Source of the DNA: CALBPI01 sp039821605
GTDB lineage: Bacteria; Pseudomonadota; Gammaproteobacteria; Steroidobacterales; Woeseiaceae
Length of the DNA: 64,000 nt
Reading direction: 5' to 3'
NCBI GenBank assembly: GCA_039821605.1
Contig: JBCBNV010000003.1
Span: 124,001 to 188,000 of the forward strand
The stretch's first letter is position 1. Each line of letters opens with the position of its first letter. Below, piece after piece: positions 1-8,178 of this stretch. The notes beneath the pieces are model-generated. The model did not search any database. It worked only from the letters and a program-made list of their open reading frames with translations, and was not told the origin of the DNA. Position numbers and translations under genes: made by a program.

Positions 1-2
1 AA

Positions 3-974
3 GTCGAGCTACTCGGCATCAGCAACGCGATTGTGGATGTCCTGTGCCACGTCGAACCCGAATTCGTGAGCCAGTTCGGCAATCCACCGGGCTCCATGAC
101 GCTCATCGACAGTGATGACGCGGAGCGCATTTACGACATGATGGGACCTGCCACCGAAAGCGCCGGTGGCTCCGTTGCCAACAGCATCGCCTGTTTTGCG
201 AGCCTGGGCGGCCGCGCCGCGTACATCGGCCGCGTCGCCGAGGACCAGCTCGGGCGCATCTTCAATCACGACATGGCCAGTATCGGTGTCGACGTTCGGC
301 TGCCTGAAGAAACGCGCGCGGCGCCGACCGCACGCTGCCACGTGCTCATCACACCCGATGGCGAACGCACCATGCAGACGTTTCTGGGCGCCTGCACCGA
401 AATCGCTGTCACTGACGTGACGACCGACACTGTGGGGGCACCCAAACTGCTGCTGCTCGAAGGTTACGTCTGGGACACGCCGGAAGGTCCCGCCGCCATG
501 CAAGCGGCCATCACGCACACCCGCGCGGCTGGCGGGCGTGTGGCGCTATCGCTGTCGGATTCATTTTGCGTCGAGCGCCATCACGATACCTTCCAGACGC
601 TGGCGCAAGGCGACGCGGACCTCGTGATCGGCAACGAGGCGGAAGTCCGCGCCCTGTTCGGCGGCGACGATCTCGACACCGTGCGCGAGCGCGCGGCCGC
701 ATCGGGCAAACTCGTCGTCATGACCCGTCACGAACACGGCAGCGAAGTCTTCCGGGGCACGGAACATGTCGTGCAGGCCGCGGATACCGTCGAGCGCGTT
801 GTCGATTCTACGGGTGCCGGTGATGCCTGGGTCGCGGGCTTCCTGTTTGGCGTGGCGCGCGGCTTCGCGCTTCAGGACGCCACGGCGCTCGCCACACAGT
901 GCGCCACGCTGGCGCTGAGCCAGGTCGGCGCGCGGCCGCAGCCTTCCGCGCTCGCGGCACTCGTCGCGGAATAG
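3..974 (+). CDS. PfkB-family nucleoside (adenosine-type) kinase, 5' partial
   Basis: The reading frame is open from base 3, so the start lies upstream of the window; 323 residues are visible. The C-terminal motif DSTGAGDAWVAGF is PfkB signature 2, in which the Asp is the catalytic base and the GAGD loop forms the anion hole. The first visible residues (LLGISNAIVDVLCHV) look like the start of an adenosine kinase/ribokinase fold. The likely reaction is ATP-dependent phosphorylation of a nucleoside or sugar. It converges on the deo-ALDH operon with 7 bp between stop codons, which suits a role in purine nucleoside salvage. The exact substrate (adenosine or another sugar) is inferred; the family assignment is firm. 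Confidence 0.88.
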   Translation, partial: VELLGISNAIVDVLCHVEPEFVSQFGNPPGSMTLIDSDDAERIYDMMGPATESAGGSVANSIACFASLGGRAAYIGRVAEDQLGRIFNHDMASIGVDVRLPEETRAAPTARCHVLITPDGERTMQTFLGACTEIAVTDVTTDTVGAPKLLLLEGYVWDTPEGPAAMQAAITHTRAAGGRVALSLSDSFCVERHHDTFQTLAQGDADLVIGNEAEVRALFGGDDLDTVRERAAASGKLVVMTRHEHGSEVFRGTEHVVQAADTVERVVDSTGAGDAWVAGFLFGVARGFALQDATALATQCATLALSQVGARPQPSALAALVAE

Positions 975-981
975 GCTTGGC

Positions 982-1854
982 CTAGTTCGCCACGGGGTGC
1001 CAGGTGGTCTTGATCTCCTGGAACGCGTCGATGTGCCAGGGGCTTGCCGTACGGTCGGCCGACCAATCCACGTCGTCGAACCGACGCACGCGCTTGAAAT
1101 TCTCCGCCGCAGCCTTCTCGGCCTCTGTGGCCGCATCGGCGGCCACGCCGCACAGCGCCAGCGCATTGACGTCCATGTGACCCGCCATGTGCGAGAGCAG
1201 CTCATCACGCTGGCCTGTGAGCAGATTCACGACGCCTCCGGGCACGTCGGATGCGTGCAGCACTTCGGCGAAGCTGACCGCGGACAGCGGGTGCGACTCG
1301 GAAGCCAACGCCACGACCGTGTTGCCGCCGACAATGGCGGGCAAGACAACCGATACGAGCCCGAGCAGCCCCGGACGCTCAGGCAACACGCATGCGACGA
1401 CGCCCGTCGGTTCGGGCAGCGAGAAGTTGAAGTGTGAGGAGGCCACGGGGTTGACGCTCGAGAGGATCTGCATGTACTTGTCGGCCCAGCCTGCGTAATG
1501 GATGAGCCGGTCGACGCTGGCTTCCACCTGCGCCATCGCAGCAGCTTCGGCGACACCTTCCGCGTGCAGCTCCGACGCGAACTGTGCGGCGCGGCCCTCG
1601 AGCATTTCGGCAATGCGGTAGATGATCTGGCCTCGCAGGTAAGCGCTGGCCGCTGACCAACCGGCGACCGCACTGCGCGCGGCCACCACGGCGTTACGGA
1701 AGTCCTTGCGGCTCGCGCGGCAAACGTTGACGGCGCCCGCGCCATCACCACGCTCGAAACTCACGTAGCGGCCCGACTCGGTACGCGGAAACTTGCCGCC
1801 GATGTAGAGCTTGTAGGTCTTGGCGACGTCGAGTCGCGCGCGTTCGCCGCTCAT
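982..1854 (-). CDS. truncated aldehyde dehydrogenase-fold protein (ALDH16 C-domain-like, no catalytic Cys)
   Basis: This 290-residue protein has the N-terminal NAD-binding half of an ALDH (KLYIGGKF near residues 15-22, IHYAGWADKY, then a degraded GVVACVLPERPG where active ALDHs have the IxPWNFP motif). It ends before the ELGGK and catalytic-Cys region, so it should not be catalytic alone. Its ATG overlaps the stop of the full-length ALDH by 4 bp (positions 1851-1854), so the two are probably translationally coupled. In ALDH16 proteins an active ALDH domain is followed by a degenerate ALDH domain in one chain; this looks like the split form and may be a structural or assembly partner. The reading frame is intact, so it is not a decaying pseudogene. 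Confidence 0.8.
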   Translation of the reverse strand: MSGERARLDVAKTYKLYIGGKFPRTESGRYVSFERGDGAGAVNVCRASRKDFRNAVVAARSAVAGWSAASAYLRGQIIYRIAEMLEGRAAQFASELHAEGVAEAAAMAQVEASVDRLIHYAGWADKYMQILSSVNPVASSHFNFSLPEPTGVVACVLPERPGLLGLVSVVLPAIVGGNTVVALASESHPLSAVSFAEVLHASDVPGGVVNLLTGQRDELLSHMAGHMDVNALALCGVAADAATEAEKAAAENFKRVRRFDDVDWSADRTASPWHIDAFQEIKTTWHPVAN

Positions 1855-3332
1855 GCGCCCGCCCCCATGCCGAGATCGAGATAAGCGCCCAGGCCATGCA
1901 GACCGCCCTCGCGTCCCATACCGCTCTCCTTGTAGCCGCCAAAGGGCGAGGTCGGGTCGAACTTGTTGAACGTGTTGGCCCAGACGACGCCCGCGCGAAG
2001 CGCACCGGTCATCTTGAAGATTCGTGAGCCCTTGTCCGTCCAGACACCCCCGGACAAACCGTAGGGCGTGTTGTTGGCCTTCTCGCGCGCTTCATCGAAC
2101 GTGCGGAACGTTTGCACCGTGAGTACTGGGCCGAAGATCTCCTCCTGCACCACGCGGTTCGACTGAGCGACGTCCGTGATGAGTGTGGGCCGGCAGTAGT
2201 AGCCCGACTTCGGCGCCTCGCTGCCACCCTGCCAGACGTCGGCCCCCTCGGCGCGCCCGATGTCGATGTACTCGTTGATGCGCGCAAGTTGCGCCTCGGA
2301 GTTGATCGCGCCGATGTCCGTGTTCTTGTCGAGCGGATCGCCCACGATCAACGTGTCGATGCGCGCACGCAGCCGCTCGAGCAGTGGCTCGGCGACGGCT
2401 TCGGAAACCAGCAGGCGCGAACCGGCGCAGCACACGTGGCCCTGGTTGAAAAAGATGCCGTTGACGATGCCTTCCACGGCCTGGTCGAGCGCCGCGTCCT
2501 CGAGCACGATATTGGCGGCCTTGCCGCCCAGCTCAAGCGTGTACGGTGTCCCCGTGCCCGCGAGCGTGCGCATGATGTCGCGACCGACGGCCGTCGAACC
2601 CGTAAATGCGAACTTGTCGAGATCCGGATGCCGCACAAGGTTCGCGCCCGTATCGCCGGCACCCGTGACGATGTTGACCACACCCGGTGGCAGACCGACG
2701 TCGGCGATGAGCTCGGCGAGCTTGAGCGCCGTCAGCGGCGTCGTTTCCGCGGGTTTGAGCACGACCGTATTGCCCGCGGCCAAGGCTGGCGCCAGTTTCC
2801 AGGCGGCCATGAGCAACGGAAAGTTCCAGGGGATGACTTGCCCGGCCACGCCCAGCGACTTTGGACTGACGCCCGGGAAGGCGTAGTCGAGCTTGTCGGC
2901 CCAGCCTGCGTAGTAAAAGAAATGCGCGGACGCGAGCGGGATGTCGATGTCTCGCGACTCACGGATCGGCTTGCCGCCGTCCATGGACTCGACCACGGCG
3001 AATTCGCGCGCGCGCTCCGCGATGGCGCGGGCGATGCGAAACACGTACTTGCCGCGCTCGGCGGGCTTCATCTTTGACCAGACCGTGTCGTAGGCCTTGC
3101 GTGCGGCCGCGACGGCACGATCCACGTCCTCGCTACCCGCCTGCGCGACGTTCGCAATCGGCGCCTGCGTTGCCGGGTTGATCGTCTCGAACGTCTTGCC
3201 GCTGGCTGCCGGCGTGAACTCGCCGTCGATGAACAGGCCGTAGCTGTCGCGCAGCGACACGTGGTCTGTGCTTTCCGGCGCCGGGTCGTACTGCCAGCCG
3301 GGCTCGAAGGCCAGTGTGCTCTTGGTTGCCAT
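1851..3332 (-). CDS. NAD(P)-dependent aldehyde dehydrogenase
   Basis: This is a full-length 493-residue ALDH. Visible motifs are QVIPWNFPLL (about 165-175), TGSTAVGR (about 244), LELGGK (about 266, with the general-base Glu) and FFNQGHVCCAGSR with the catalytic Cys near 301. The ATG at 3332 gives the usual family length; a longer frame upstream would run into deoC. It lies 17 bp after deoC and overlaps the following truncated ALDH by 4 bp. DeoC releases acetaldehyde from deoxyribose-5-phosphate, so oxidation of acetaldehyde to acetate is the natural role here. The substrate is inferred from context; the enzyme class is certain. Confidence 0.93.
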   Translation of the reverse strand: MATKSTLAFEPGWQYDPAPESTDHVSLRDSYGLFIDGEFTPAASGKTFETINPATQAPIANVAQAGSEDVDRAVAAARKAYDTVWSKMKPAERGKYVFRIARAIAERAREFAVVESMDGGKPIRESRDIDIPLASAHFFYYAGWADKLDYAFPGVSPKSLGVAGQVIPWNFPLLMAAWKLAPALAAGNTVVLKPAETTPLTALKLAELIADVGLPPGVVNIVTGAGDTGANLVRHPDLDKFAFTGSTAVGRDIMRTLAGTGTPYTLELGGKAANIVLEDAALDQAVEGIVNGIFFNQGHVCCAGSRLLVSEAVAEPLLERLRARIDTLIVGDPLDKNTDIGAINSEAQLARINEYIDIGRAEGADVWQGGSEAPKSGYYCRPTLITDVAQSNRVVQEEIFGPVLTVQTFRTFDEAREKANNTPYGLSGGVWTDKGSRIFKMTGALRAGVVWANTFNKFDPTSPFGGYKESGMGREGGLHGLGAYLDLGMGAGA

Positions 3333-3349
3333 GGTGAGTCTGGTCTCCG

Positions 3350-4264
3350 TCAGTCTTTGGAGAAATAGTCGGGCGATTGGTAACGGCCCGTCGCCTGCTT
3401 CTCGAGTTGCATGAGGACGTCGTTGGCCAGCGAGCTGGCACCGAAACGGAACCAGCGCGGCGTCATCCATTGCGCGCCCAGGGTTTCGTTAAGCATCACG
3501 AGATAGTGCAGCGCCAACTTGGCGTTCGAGATGCCGCCCGCGGGCTTCATACCCACCTGCAAACCCGTTTCGAGGTAATGGTCACGAATTGCGTGCAGCA
3601 TCGTCAGCGTCACGGGCATCGTCGCCGCGGGCTGGATCTTGCCCGTGGACGTCTTGATGAAATCAGCACCCGCGGCCATGGCCAGCATGCTCGCCTGGCG
3701 CACGCGGTCGAGCGAGCCCAGCTCGCCCGTCTCGAGAATTACCTTGAGATGTGCGTCACCGCAGGCTGCTTTGACCGCAATGATCTCGTCAAACACGGTG
3801 TCGTAGTCGCCGGCCAGAAACGCACCGCGCGCGATCACCATGTCGATTTCGGCGGCACCGGCCTCCACGGCCATACGCGTATCGTCGAGCTTGACCGAGA
3901 GCGGCGCCTGGCCGCTCGGGAATGCGGTGGCCACCGACGCGACCTCGATGCCGCTGTCGCCGAGTGCATCGCGCGCCACGGACACCATGGTCGGGTAGAC
4001 ACAAACGGCGGCCACGGTCGGCAAATCGGGCATGCGCTCGTGCAGGTGCTGCGCCTTGGCGCAGAGCTGGCGCACCTTGCCCGGCGTGTCGGCACCTTCG
4101 AGCGTTGTCAGGTCGATCATCGAGAGCGTGAGCCTGAGCCCGGCCACCTTGCTCGCGGCCTTGATCGAGCGGCTGCGGAAGCGCGCCACGCGCTCTTCGA
4201 CACCCACCGTGTCGACGGGCGTCACCCGCGCCAGGTCGGGTATTCTGGGCTCAGTTGCGCGCAC
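3350..4264 (-). CDS. deoC: deoxyribose-phosphate aldolase
   Basis: The 304-residue class I aldolase cleaves 2-deoxyribose-5-phosphate to glyceraldehyde-3-phosphate and acetaldehyde. The Schiff-base Lys lies in ADFIKTSTGK, supporting acidic and basic residues lie in LKVILETGEL and EIDMVIARG, and a second conserved Lys lies in VGMKPAGGI. It is longer at the N terminus than the E. coli enzyme (about 259 residues) and resembles the long DeoC type. The start overlaps the end of deoD by 14 bp and the ALDH follows after 17 bp, so it is one operon. It acts in the cytoplasm in nucleoside catabolism. Confidence 0.95.
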   Translation of the reverse strand: MRATEPRIPDLARVTPVDTVGVEERVARFRSRSIKAASKVAGLRLTLSMIDLTTLEGADTPGKVRQLCAKAQHLHERMPDLPTVAAVCVYPTMVSVARDALGDSGIEVASVATAFPSGQAPLSVKLDDTRMAVEAGAAEIDMVIARGAFLAGDYDTVFDEIIAVKAACGDAHLKVILETGELGSLDRVRQASMLAMAAGADFIKTSTGKIQPAATMPVTLTMLHAIRDHYLETGLQVGMKPAGGISNAKLALHYLVMLNETLGAQWMTPRWFRFGASSLANDVLMQLEKQATGRYQSPDYFSKD

Positions 4265-4964
4265 GAACGGTCTCCAGAGCGACCTGGATCATGTCGTCGA
4301 AGGTTGTGGCGCGCTCATCGGAGCTCAGCGCCTCACCACTGCGGATATCGTCGCTTACGGTGCAGATGGCCAGCGCCTCAACACCATGCTCGGCACAAAT
4401 CGGGTAGATACCGGCAGCTTCCATCTCGACGCCAAGCACATCGTACTTGGCCATCGTGTCAAACATGTCGGGGTCGGGGGTGTAGAACAAGTCGGCCGAG
4501 AACAGGTTGCCCACGTGGTAGCGCACGCCACGCGCCTGGGCGACGTCCGCGGCCGTTCGCAGCAGACGGTAGTCCGCGATGGCGGCGTAGTCGTAGCCAC
4601 CGAAGCGCATGCGGTTGACCGCCGAGTCCGTCGAGGCACCGGCGCCGATGATGACGTCGCGCAGTCGAACGCGCGGATTGACGGTGCCACAGGACCCGAC
4701 GCGAATGATGCGGCCAACACCGTATTCCGTGACGAGCTCGTGTACGTAGATCGACACCGATGGAATCCCCATGCCGTGCGCCATGACCGACACCGGGACG
4801 CCCTGATACGTGCCCGTGAAACCGAACATGTTGCGCACGTCCGTGACCTTCCGCGGCGTGTCGAGGTAGGTCTCGGCAATGTACTGCGCGCGCAGCGGGT
4901 CGCCGGGCATGAGAACACTGGGTGCGAAGTCGCCGGGCGCGGCGTTCATATGTTTGGTCGCCAT
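4251..4964 (-). CDS. deoD: purine nucleoside phosphorylase, DeoD type
   Basis: The 237-residue hexameric-type PNP catalyses phosphorolysis of purine (deoxy)nucleosides to base plus (deoxy)ribose-1-phosphate. From the ATG at 4964 it starts MATKHMNAAPGDFAPSVLMP, closely matching the N terminus of enterobacterial DeoD with its phosphate and His-donor loops; upstream in-frame codons would add 17 unrelated residues. GVEMEAAGIY carries the ribose-binding Glu region and CTVSDDIR the Asp used as general acid. It is the first gene of the deoD-deoC-ALDH-ALDH' operon and is divergent from a cupin gene across 95 bp. Confidence 0.95.
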   Translation of the reverse strand: MATKHMNAAPGDFAPSVLMPGDPLRAQYIAETYLDTPRKVTDVRNMFGFTGTYQGVPVSVMAHGMGIPSVSIYVHELVTEYGVGRIIRVGSCGTVNPRVRLRDVIIGAGASTDSAVNRMRFGGYDYAAIADYRLLRTAADVAQARGVRYHVGNLFSADLFYTPDPDMFDTMAKYDVLGVEMEAAGIYPICAEHGVEALAICTVSDDIRSGEALSSDERATTFDDMIQVALETVRARN

Positions 4965-5005
4965 GGATGTTTTGTTGCCGTTTCGGGGCCTTGGGACGGG
5001 AGCGC

Positions 5006-5011
5006 TATAAT
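5006..5011 (+). promoter_or_regulatory. TATAAT -10-like element between deoD and the cupin gene
   Basis: A perfect TATAAT sits in the 95-bp divergent gap, 49 bp upstream of the cupin ATG. No good -35 is visible at 16-18 bp. The opposite strand reads TATTAT across nearly the same bases, so it could also serve deoD. This is inference from the hexamer and its position only. Confidence 0.4.
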
Positions 5012-5059
5012 ACACCGCTACCCCGCACGACGTGGCCCGCAGGCCGCACCGGAGCAGCC

Positions 5060-5413
5060 ATGCACACGAGATCCGACGACCTCGAGACCATCTACACCGA
5101 AGAGCGCTGTTTCATTACCGAGCTCGTCAACGATCCCGGCCACCCCGAGGCGTCCGTAGCGCTCTGCCGGGTCGCGCCCGGCGTCCTCACGCAGCGCCAC
5201 AGCCTGTCAGTCCGCGAGTGGTACCTGGTCCAGTCCGGCCAGGGCGAGATGCACCTCGGTGACGCAGCGCCCTTTCTGATCGGGCCCGGTGACGTCGTCG
5301 CCATCCCCGCGGGTACCTCCCAGCAGGTTCGCAACACGGGCAGCGACGACCTCTGCTTCCAGTGTTTGTGCCTGCCCCGATTCACACCTGACTGTTACAC
5401 GGTGCTCGAGTAA
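5060..5413 (+). CDS. small single-domain cupin protein
   Basis: The product is 117 residues from an ATG preceded by GGAGC about 9 bp upstream. It is one conserved beta-barrel: EWYLVQSGQGEMHLGD resembles cupin motif 1 and GPGDVVAIPAGTSQQVRNTG motif 2. Motif 1 has RHSLSVREWY where metal cupins have HxH, so a complete metal site is not obvious. It lies between the divergent deo operon and the amidohydrolase gene, 38 bp before the latter. It could be a sugar- or nucleoside-related isomerase or binding protein; function is unknown. Confidence 0.8.
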   Translation: MHTRSDDLETIYTEERCFITELVNDPGHPEASVALCRVAPGVLTQRHSLSVREWYLVQSGQGEMHLGDAAPFLIGPGDVVAIPAGTSQQVRNTGSDDLCFQCLCLPRFTPDCYTVLE

Positions 5414-5451
5414 CGCGGCACGCGGACCCGGCGCTGGGATAACATCGCACC

Positions 5452-6906
5452 ATGAGAAGCGTAAGCGTCGCCGCACGCAGCCTTGCGGCCCTTTTTCTTG
5501 GTCTGAGCCTCGGCGCCTGCGGCGCCGAAGCGCCCACCGCCGAAGACCGGACGGCAGTCGCCCTCATCGTCTACGGCGATGTCGTCATGACCATGGATGT
5601 CGACGGCACAGAGATCGCCAATGGTGCCGTGGCCATAGACGACGGCGCCATTGTTGCCGTTGGGAGCGCGAGCGACATCGACGCGCGGTACCAGGCGACC
5701 GACCGAATATCCGGTGAGGGTCGCGTGGTCATGCCCGGCCTTGTCAACGGTCACACGCATGCCGCCATGAGCCTGTTGCGCGGCATTGCCGACGACCTCG
5801 AACTCATCGAGTGGCTAGAACGCTTCATCTTTCCCGCCGAGGTGGCTGTCGTCGACGAGCAGTTTGTGCGCATAGGCACGCGGCTGGCCTGCTGGGAGAT
5901 GATTCGCGGCGGCACGACGAGCTTCGTCGACATGTACTACTTCCCCGATGCCATGGCCGAGGAGACCCTGGCTTGCGGCCTGCGCGGTGTCATCGTGCCG
6001 TCGGTCATCGAGCAGAAAAGCCCCGATGCCGAGACGGGCGCCGAGTCGCTGGCGCAAGCCGTCGATTTCGTGCAGCGCTGGCGTGGCCGCGACGGACGTA
6101 TCATCCCGGCCATCGGCGCGCATTCCGTGTACACGCTGTCGCGGCCGCGCCTCGAGGAAATCCAGGCCGCTGCGGCGGCGGAATCGGTCCCCGTGTCGAT
6201 CCACGTCTCCGAGTCGGCCTTCGAGATCGAGACCACGGCCAGCAATCACGGCATGACGCCCGTCGAGTTGCTCGACGACATGGGCTTTCTCGATCTGCCA
6301 CTCATCGCCGCGCACATGGTCTACCCGTCAGAATCCGATGTGGCGCTACTCGCCGAGCACGGCGTCGGCGTGGTGCACAATCCCACGTCGAACATGAAGC
6401 TGGCATCGGGCGTATCGCCCGTCGCCACCATGCTAGAAGCCGGAGTGCGGGTGGGACTCGGAACCGACGGTGCCGCGAGCAACAACGACCTCGACCTGTG
6501 GGAAGACATACGACTGGCCGCGCTGCTGTCGAAAGTCACCACGGGCGACCCCACGTCCCTGCCCGCCCGCCGCGTGCTCGACATGGCAACGCGCGGCGGT
6601 GCCCGTGCCATCGGGCTGGGCGACGTTGTGGGGCAACTCGTTCCCGGCAAGCGCGCCGACGTGATCCAGATCGACCTTACCGCGCTCGACGCGGCGCCGC
6701 GTTTCGACGCCGCCTCACACCTGGTCTACGTGGCCGATGCCGACGATGTGGTGACCACCATCGTCGACGGTCAGGTGCTCATGCGCGAGCGCGAGATCCC
6801 GGGTATCGATGCCGGGGCACTGCGGCGCGACGTCGCGCAGTGGCGCGAACGCATCATCGCCGCAACGGGCGGGCCCGCTCAGGCCGCGAGAAACGAGTCC
6901 CCGTAG
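5452..6906 (+). CDS. lipoprotein amidohydrolase, MTA/SAH-deaminase-like
   Basis: The 484-residue protein is a TRZ/ATZ-type metal-dependent amidohydrolase: NGHTHAAMSLLRG (His101/His103), HVSES, AAHMVYPSESD and GLGTDGAASNNDLDLWED give the metal ligands and catalytic Asp in the usual order. These match the family of 5'-methylthioadenosine/S-adenosylhomocysteine deaminases. The N terminus is a signal peptide ending in LSLGAC, with lipobox Cys23, so the enzyme should be exported and lipid-anchored, unlike cytoplasmic MtaD enzymes. Its 3' end overlaps deoB by 28 bp on the other strand. The nucleoside gene setting supports an adenosine-like substrate, but this is inferred. Confidence 0.87.
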   Translation: MRSVSVAARSLAALFLGLSLGACGAEAPTAEDRTAVALIVYGDVVMTMDVDGTEIANGAVAIDDGAIVAVGSASDIDARYQATDRISGEGRVVMPGLVNGHTHAAMSLLRGIADDLELIEWLERFIFPAEVAVVDEQFVRIGTRLACWEMIRGGTTSFVDMYYFPDAMAEETLACGLRGVIVPSVIEQKSPDAETGAESLAQAVDFVQRWRGRDGRIIPAIGAHSVYTLSRPRLEEIQAAAAAESVPVSIHVSESAFEIETTASNHGMTPVELLDDMGFLDLPLIAAHMVYPSESDVALLAEHGVGVVHNPTSNMKLASGVSPVATMLEAGVRVGLGTDGAASNNDLDLWEDIRLAALLSKVTTGDPTSLPARRVLDMATRGGARAIGLGDVVGQLVPGKRADVIQIDLTALDAAPRFDAASHLVYVADADDVVTTIVDGQVLMREREIPGIDAGALRRDVAQWRERIIAATGGPAQAARNESP

Positions 6907-8096
6907 TCGAGCGCGGGTAGCTCGAAGTACTCAGCCAGCGTCTGGCCGATGTCGGCAAAGGTGCCGCGCCGACCGATACCACCCTGCCCCACGGCGCGGC
7001 CGTAGGCCAGCACGGGGATGTACTCGCGCGTGTGATCGGTGCCCGGCCAGGTGGGGTCGCAGCCGTGATCGGCACAGAGAATCAGAAGATCCTCCTTATC
7101 CATGGCTGCCATGATCTCCGGCAAACGGGCATCGAAGGTTTCCAGCGCCTCGGCGTAACCCTCAACGTCGCGCCGGTGTCCGTACAGCATGTCGAAGTCC
7201 ACGAGGTTCGTGAACACGATGGACCGGTCGGGTGCTTGTGCCATGGCGCCCAGCGTGGCGTCCACGAGGGCCGCGTTGCCCGTCGCCTTGACCCGCTTTG
7301 TAATGCCCTGGTGGGCGAAGATATCCGAGATCTTGCCGACGCTGACGACCTCACCACCCGAGTCCACGAGACGGTCAAGCACGGTCGGCGCGTGCGGCGG
7401 CGTGGTCAGGTCGCGCCGGTTGCCCGTGCGCACGAAACTCTCGGGACCGTCGCCCGTAAACGGTCGCGCGATGACACGACCCACCTGGTACTCGTCAACG
7501 AGCTCGCGTGCGATGTCACAGAGCGCGTAAAGCCGTTCGAGACCAAATGACGCCTCGTGTGCCGCAATCTGAAACACGCTGTCGGCCGAGGTGTACACGA
7601 TGGGCTTGCCCGTGCGCCGGTGTTCCTCACCGAGATCGCGAATGATGTCCGTACCCGATGCGTGGCAGTTACCGAGCACCCCGGGCAAGTCGGCCCGCTC
7701 GATGAGCGCATCGAGCAGCTCGGGCGGAAACGTGTCGGTCTTCTTCTCGAAGTAGCCCCAGTCGAACAGTACGGGGAGGCCCGCGATTTCCCAGTGGCCG
7801 GACGGGGTGTCCTTGCCGCTGGAGCGTTCCGCGGCGCAGCCCCAGGCGCCGACGGTGTCGCCGGCGACGGGACCGTCGGGCCACTCGCCGCTCGCCAGTT
7901 CCGCCGCATGCATGAGGCCCAGCCGGGTCAGGTTGGGCAGCGTCAGCGGCTGCGCGCGATCACCAGCCTCGAACGCGCGCCGGCAGTGGCGTGCAATGCT
8001 GGTGAGCGTGTTGGCACCGGTATCGCCATAGCGGTCGGCGTCGTCGGTGGCGCCCACGCCAAACGAATCGAGAACGAGGATGATGGCCTTACCCAT
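6879..8096 (-). CDS. deoB: phosphopentomutase
   Basis: The 405-residue alkaline-phosphatase-fold mutase interconverts (deoxy)ribose-1-phosphate and -5-phosphate, linking DeoD to DeoC. The start MGKAIILVLDSFGVGATDD carries the first metal-binding Asp; LILCADHGCDPTWPGTDHTR near the C terminus carries the remaining Asp/His ligands. The ATG at 8096 gives the standard length. It is transcribed towards and overlaps the amidohydrolase by 28 bp at the 3' ends, so it is a separate unit from the deoD operon though in the same pathway. Confidence 0.95.
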   Translation of the reverse strand: MGKAIILVLDSFGVGATDDADRYGDTGANTLTSIARHCRRAFEAGDRAQPLTLPNLTRLGLMHAAELASGEWPDGPVAGDTVGAWGCAAERSSGKDTPSGHWEIAGLPVLFDWGYFEKKTDTFPPELLDALIERADLPGVLGNCHASGTDIIRDLGEEHRRTGKPIVYTSADSVFQIAAHEASFGLERLYALCDIARELVDEYQVGRVIARPFTGDGPESFVRTGNRRDLTTPPHAPTVLDRLVDSGGEVVSVGKISDIFAHQGITKRVKATGNAALVDATLGAMAQAPDRSIVFTNLVDFDMLYGHRRDVEGYAEALETFDARLPEIMAAMDKEDLLILCADHGCDPTWPGTDHTREYIPVLAYGRAVGQGGIGRRGTFADIGQTLAEYFELPALDYGDSFLAA

Positions 8097-8131
8097 GTGC
8101 ACTCCAAAGATGCCAGCGTCGGCGGCTTCTC

Positions 8132-8137
8132 TATAAT
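8132..8137 (+). promoter_or_regulatory. TATAAT -10-like element upstream of the saccharopine-dehydrogenase-like gene
   Basis: A perfect TATAAT lies 41 bp upstream of the ATG at 8179, in the divergent gap with deoB. No convincing -35 is seen. Transcription from here would begin near 8144, upstream of the ATG. Confidence 0.4.
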
Positions 8138-8178
8138 GGTGGTTTTGATTGCGGAACAACGCAACGTTTACAAGACTT

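Noticed and set aside
2112..3077. Long open frame on the + strand opposite the ALDH gene (321 codons).
   Set aside because: It is antisense to an ALDH with all catalytic motifs; its translation is Arg/His/Leu-rich without motifs, as expected for shadow frames in high-GC DNA.
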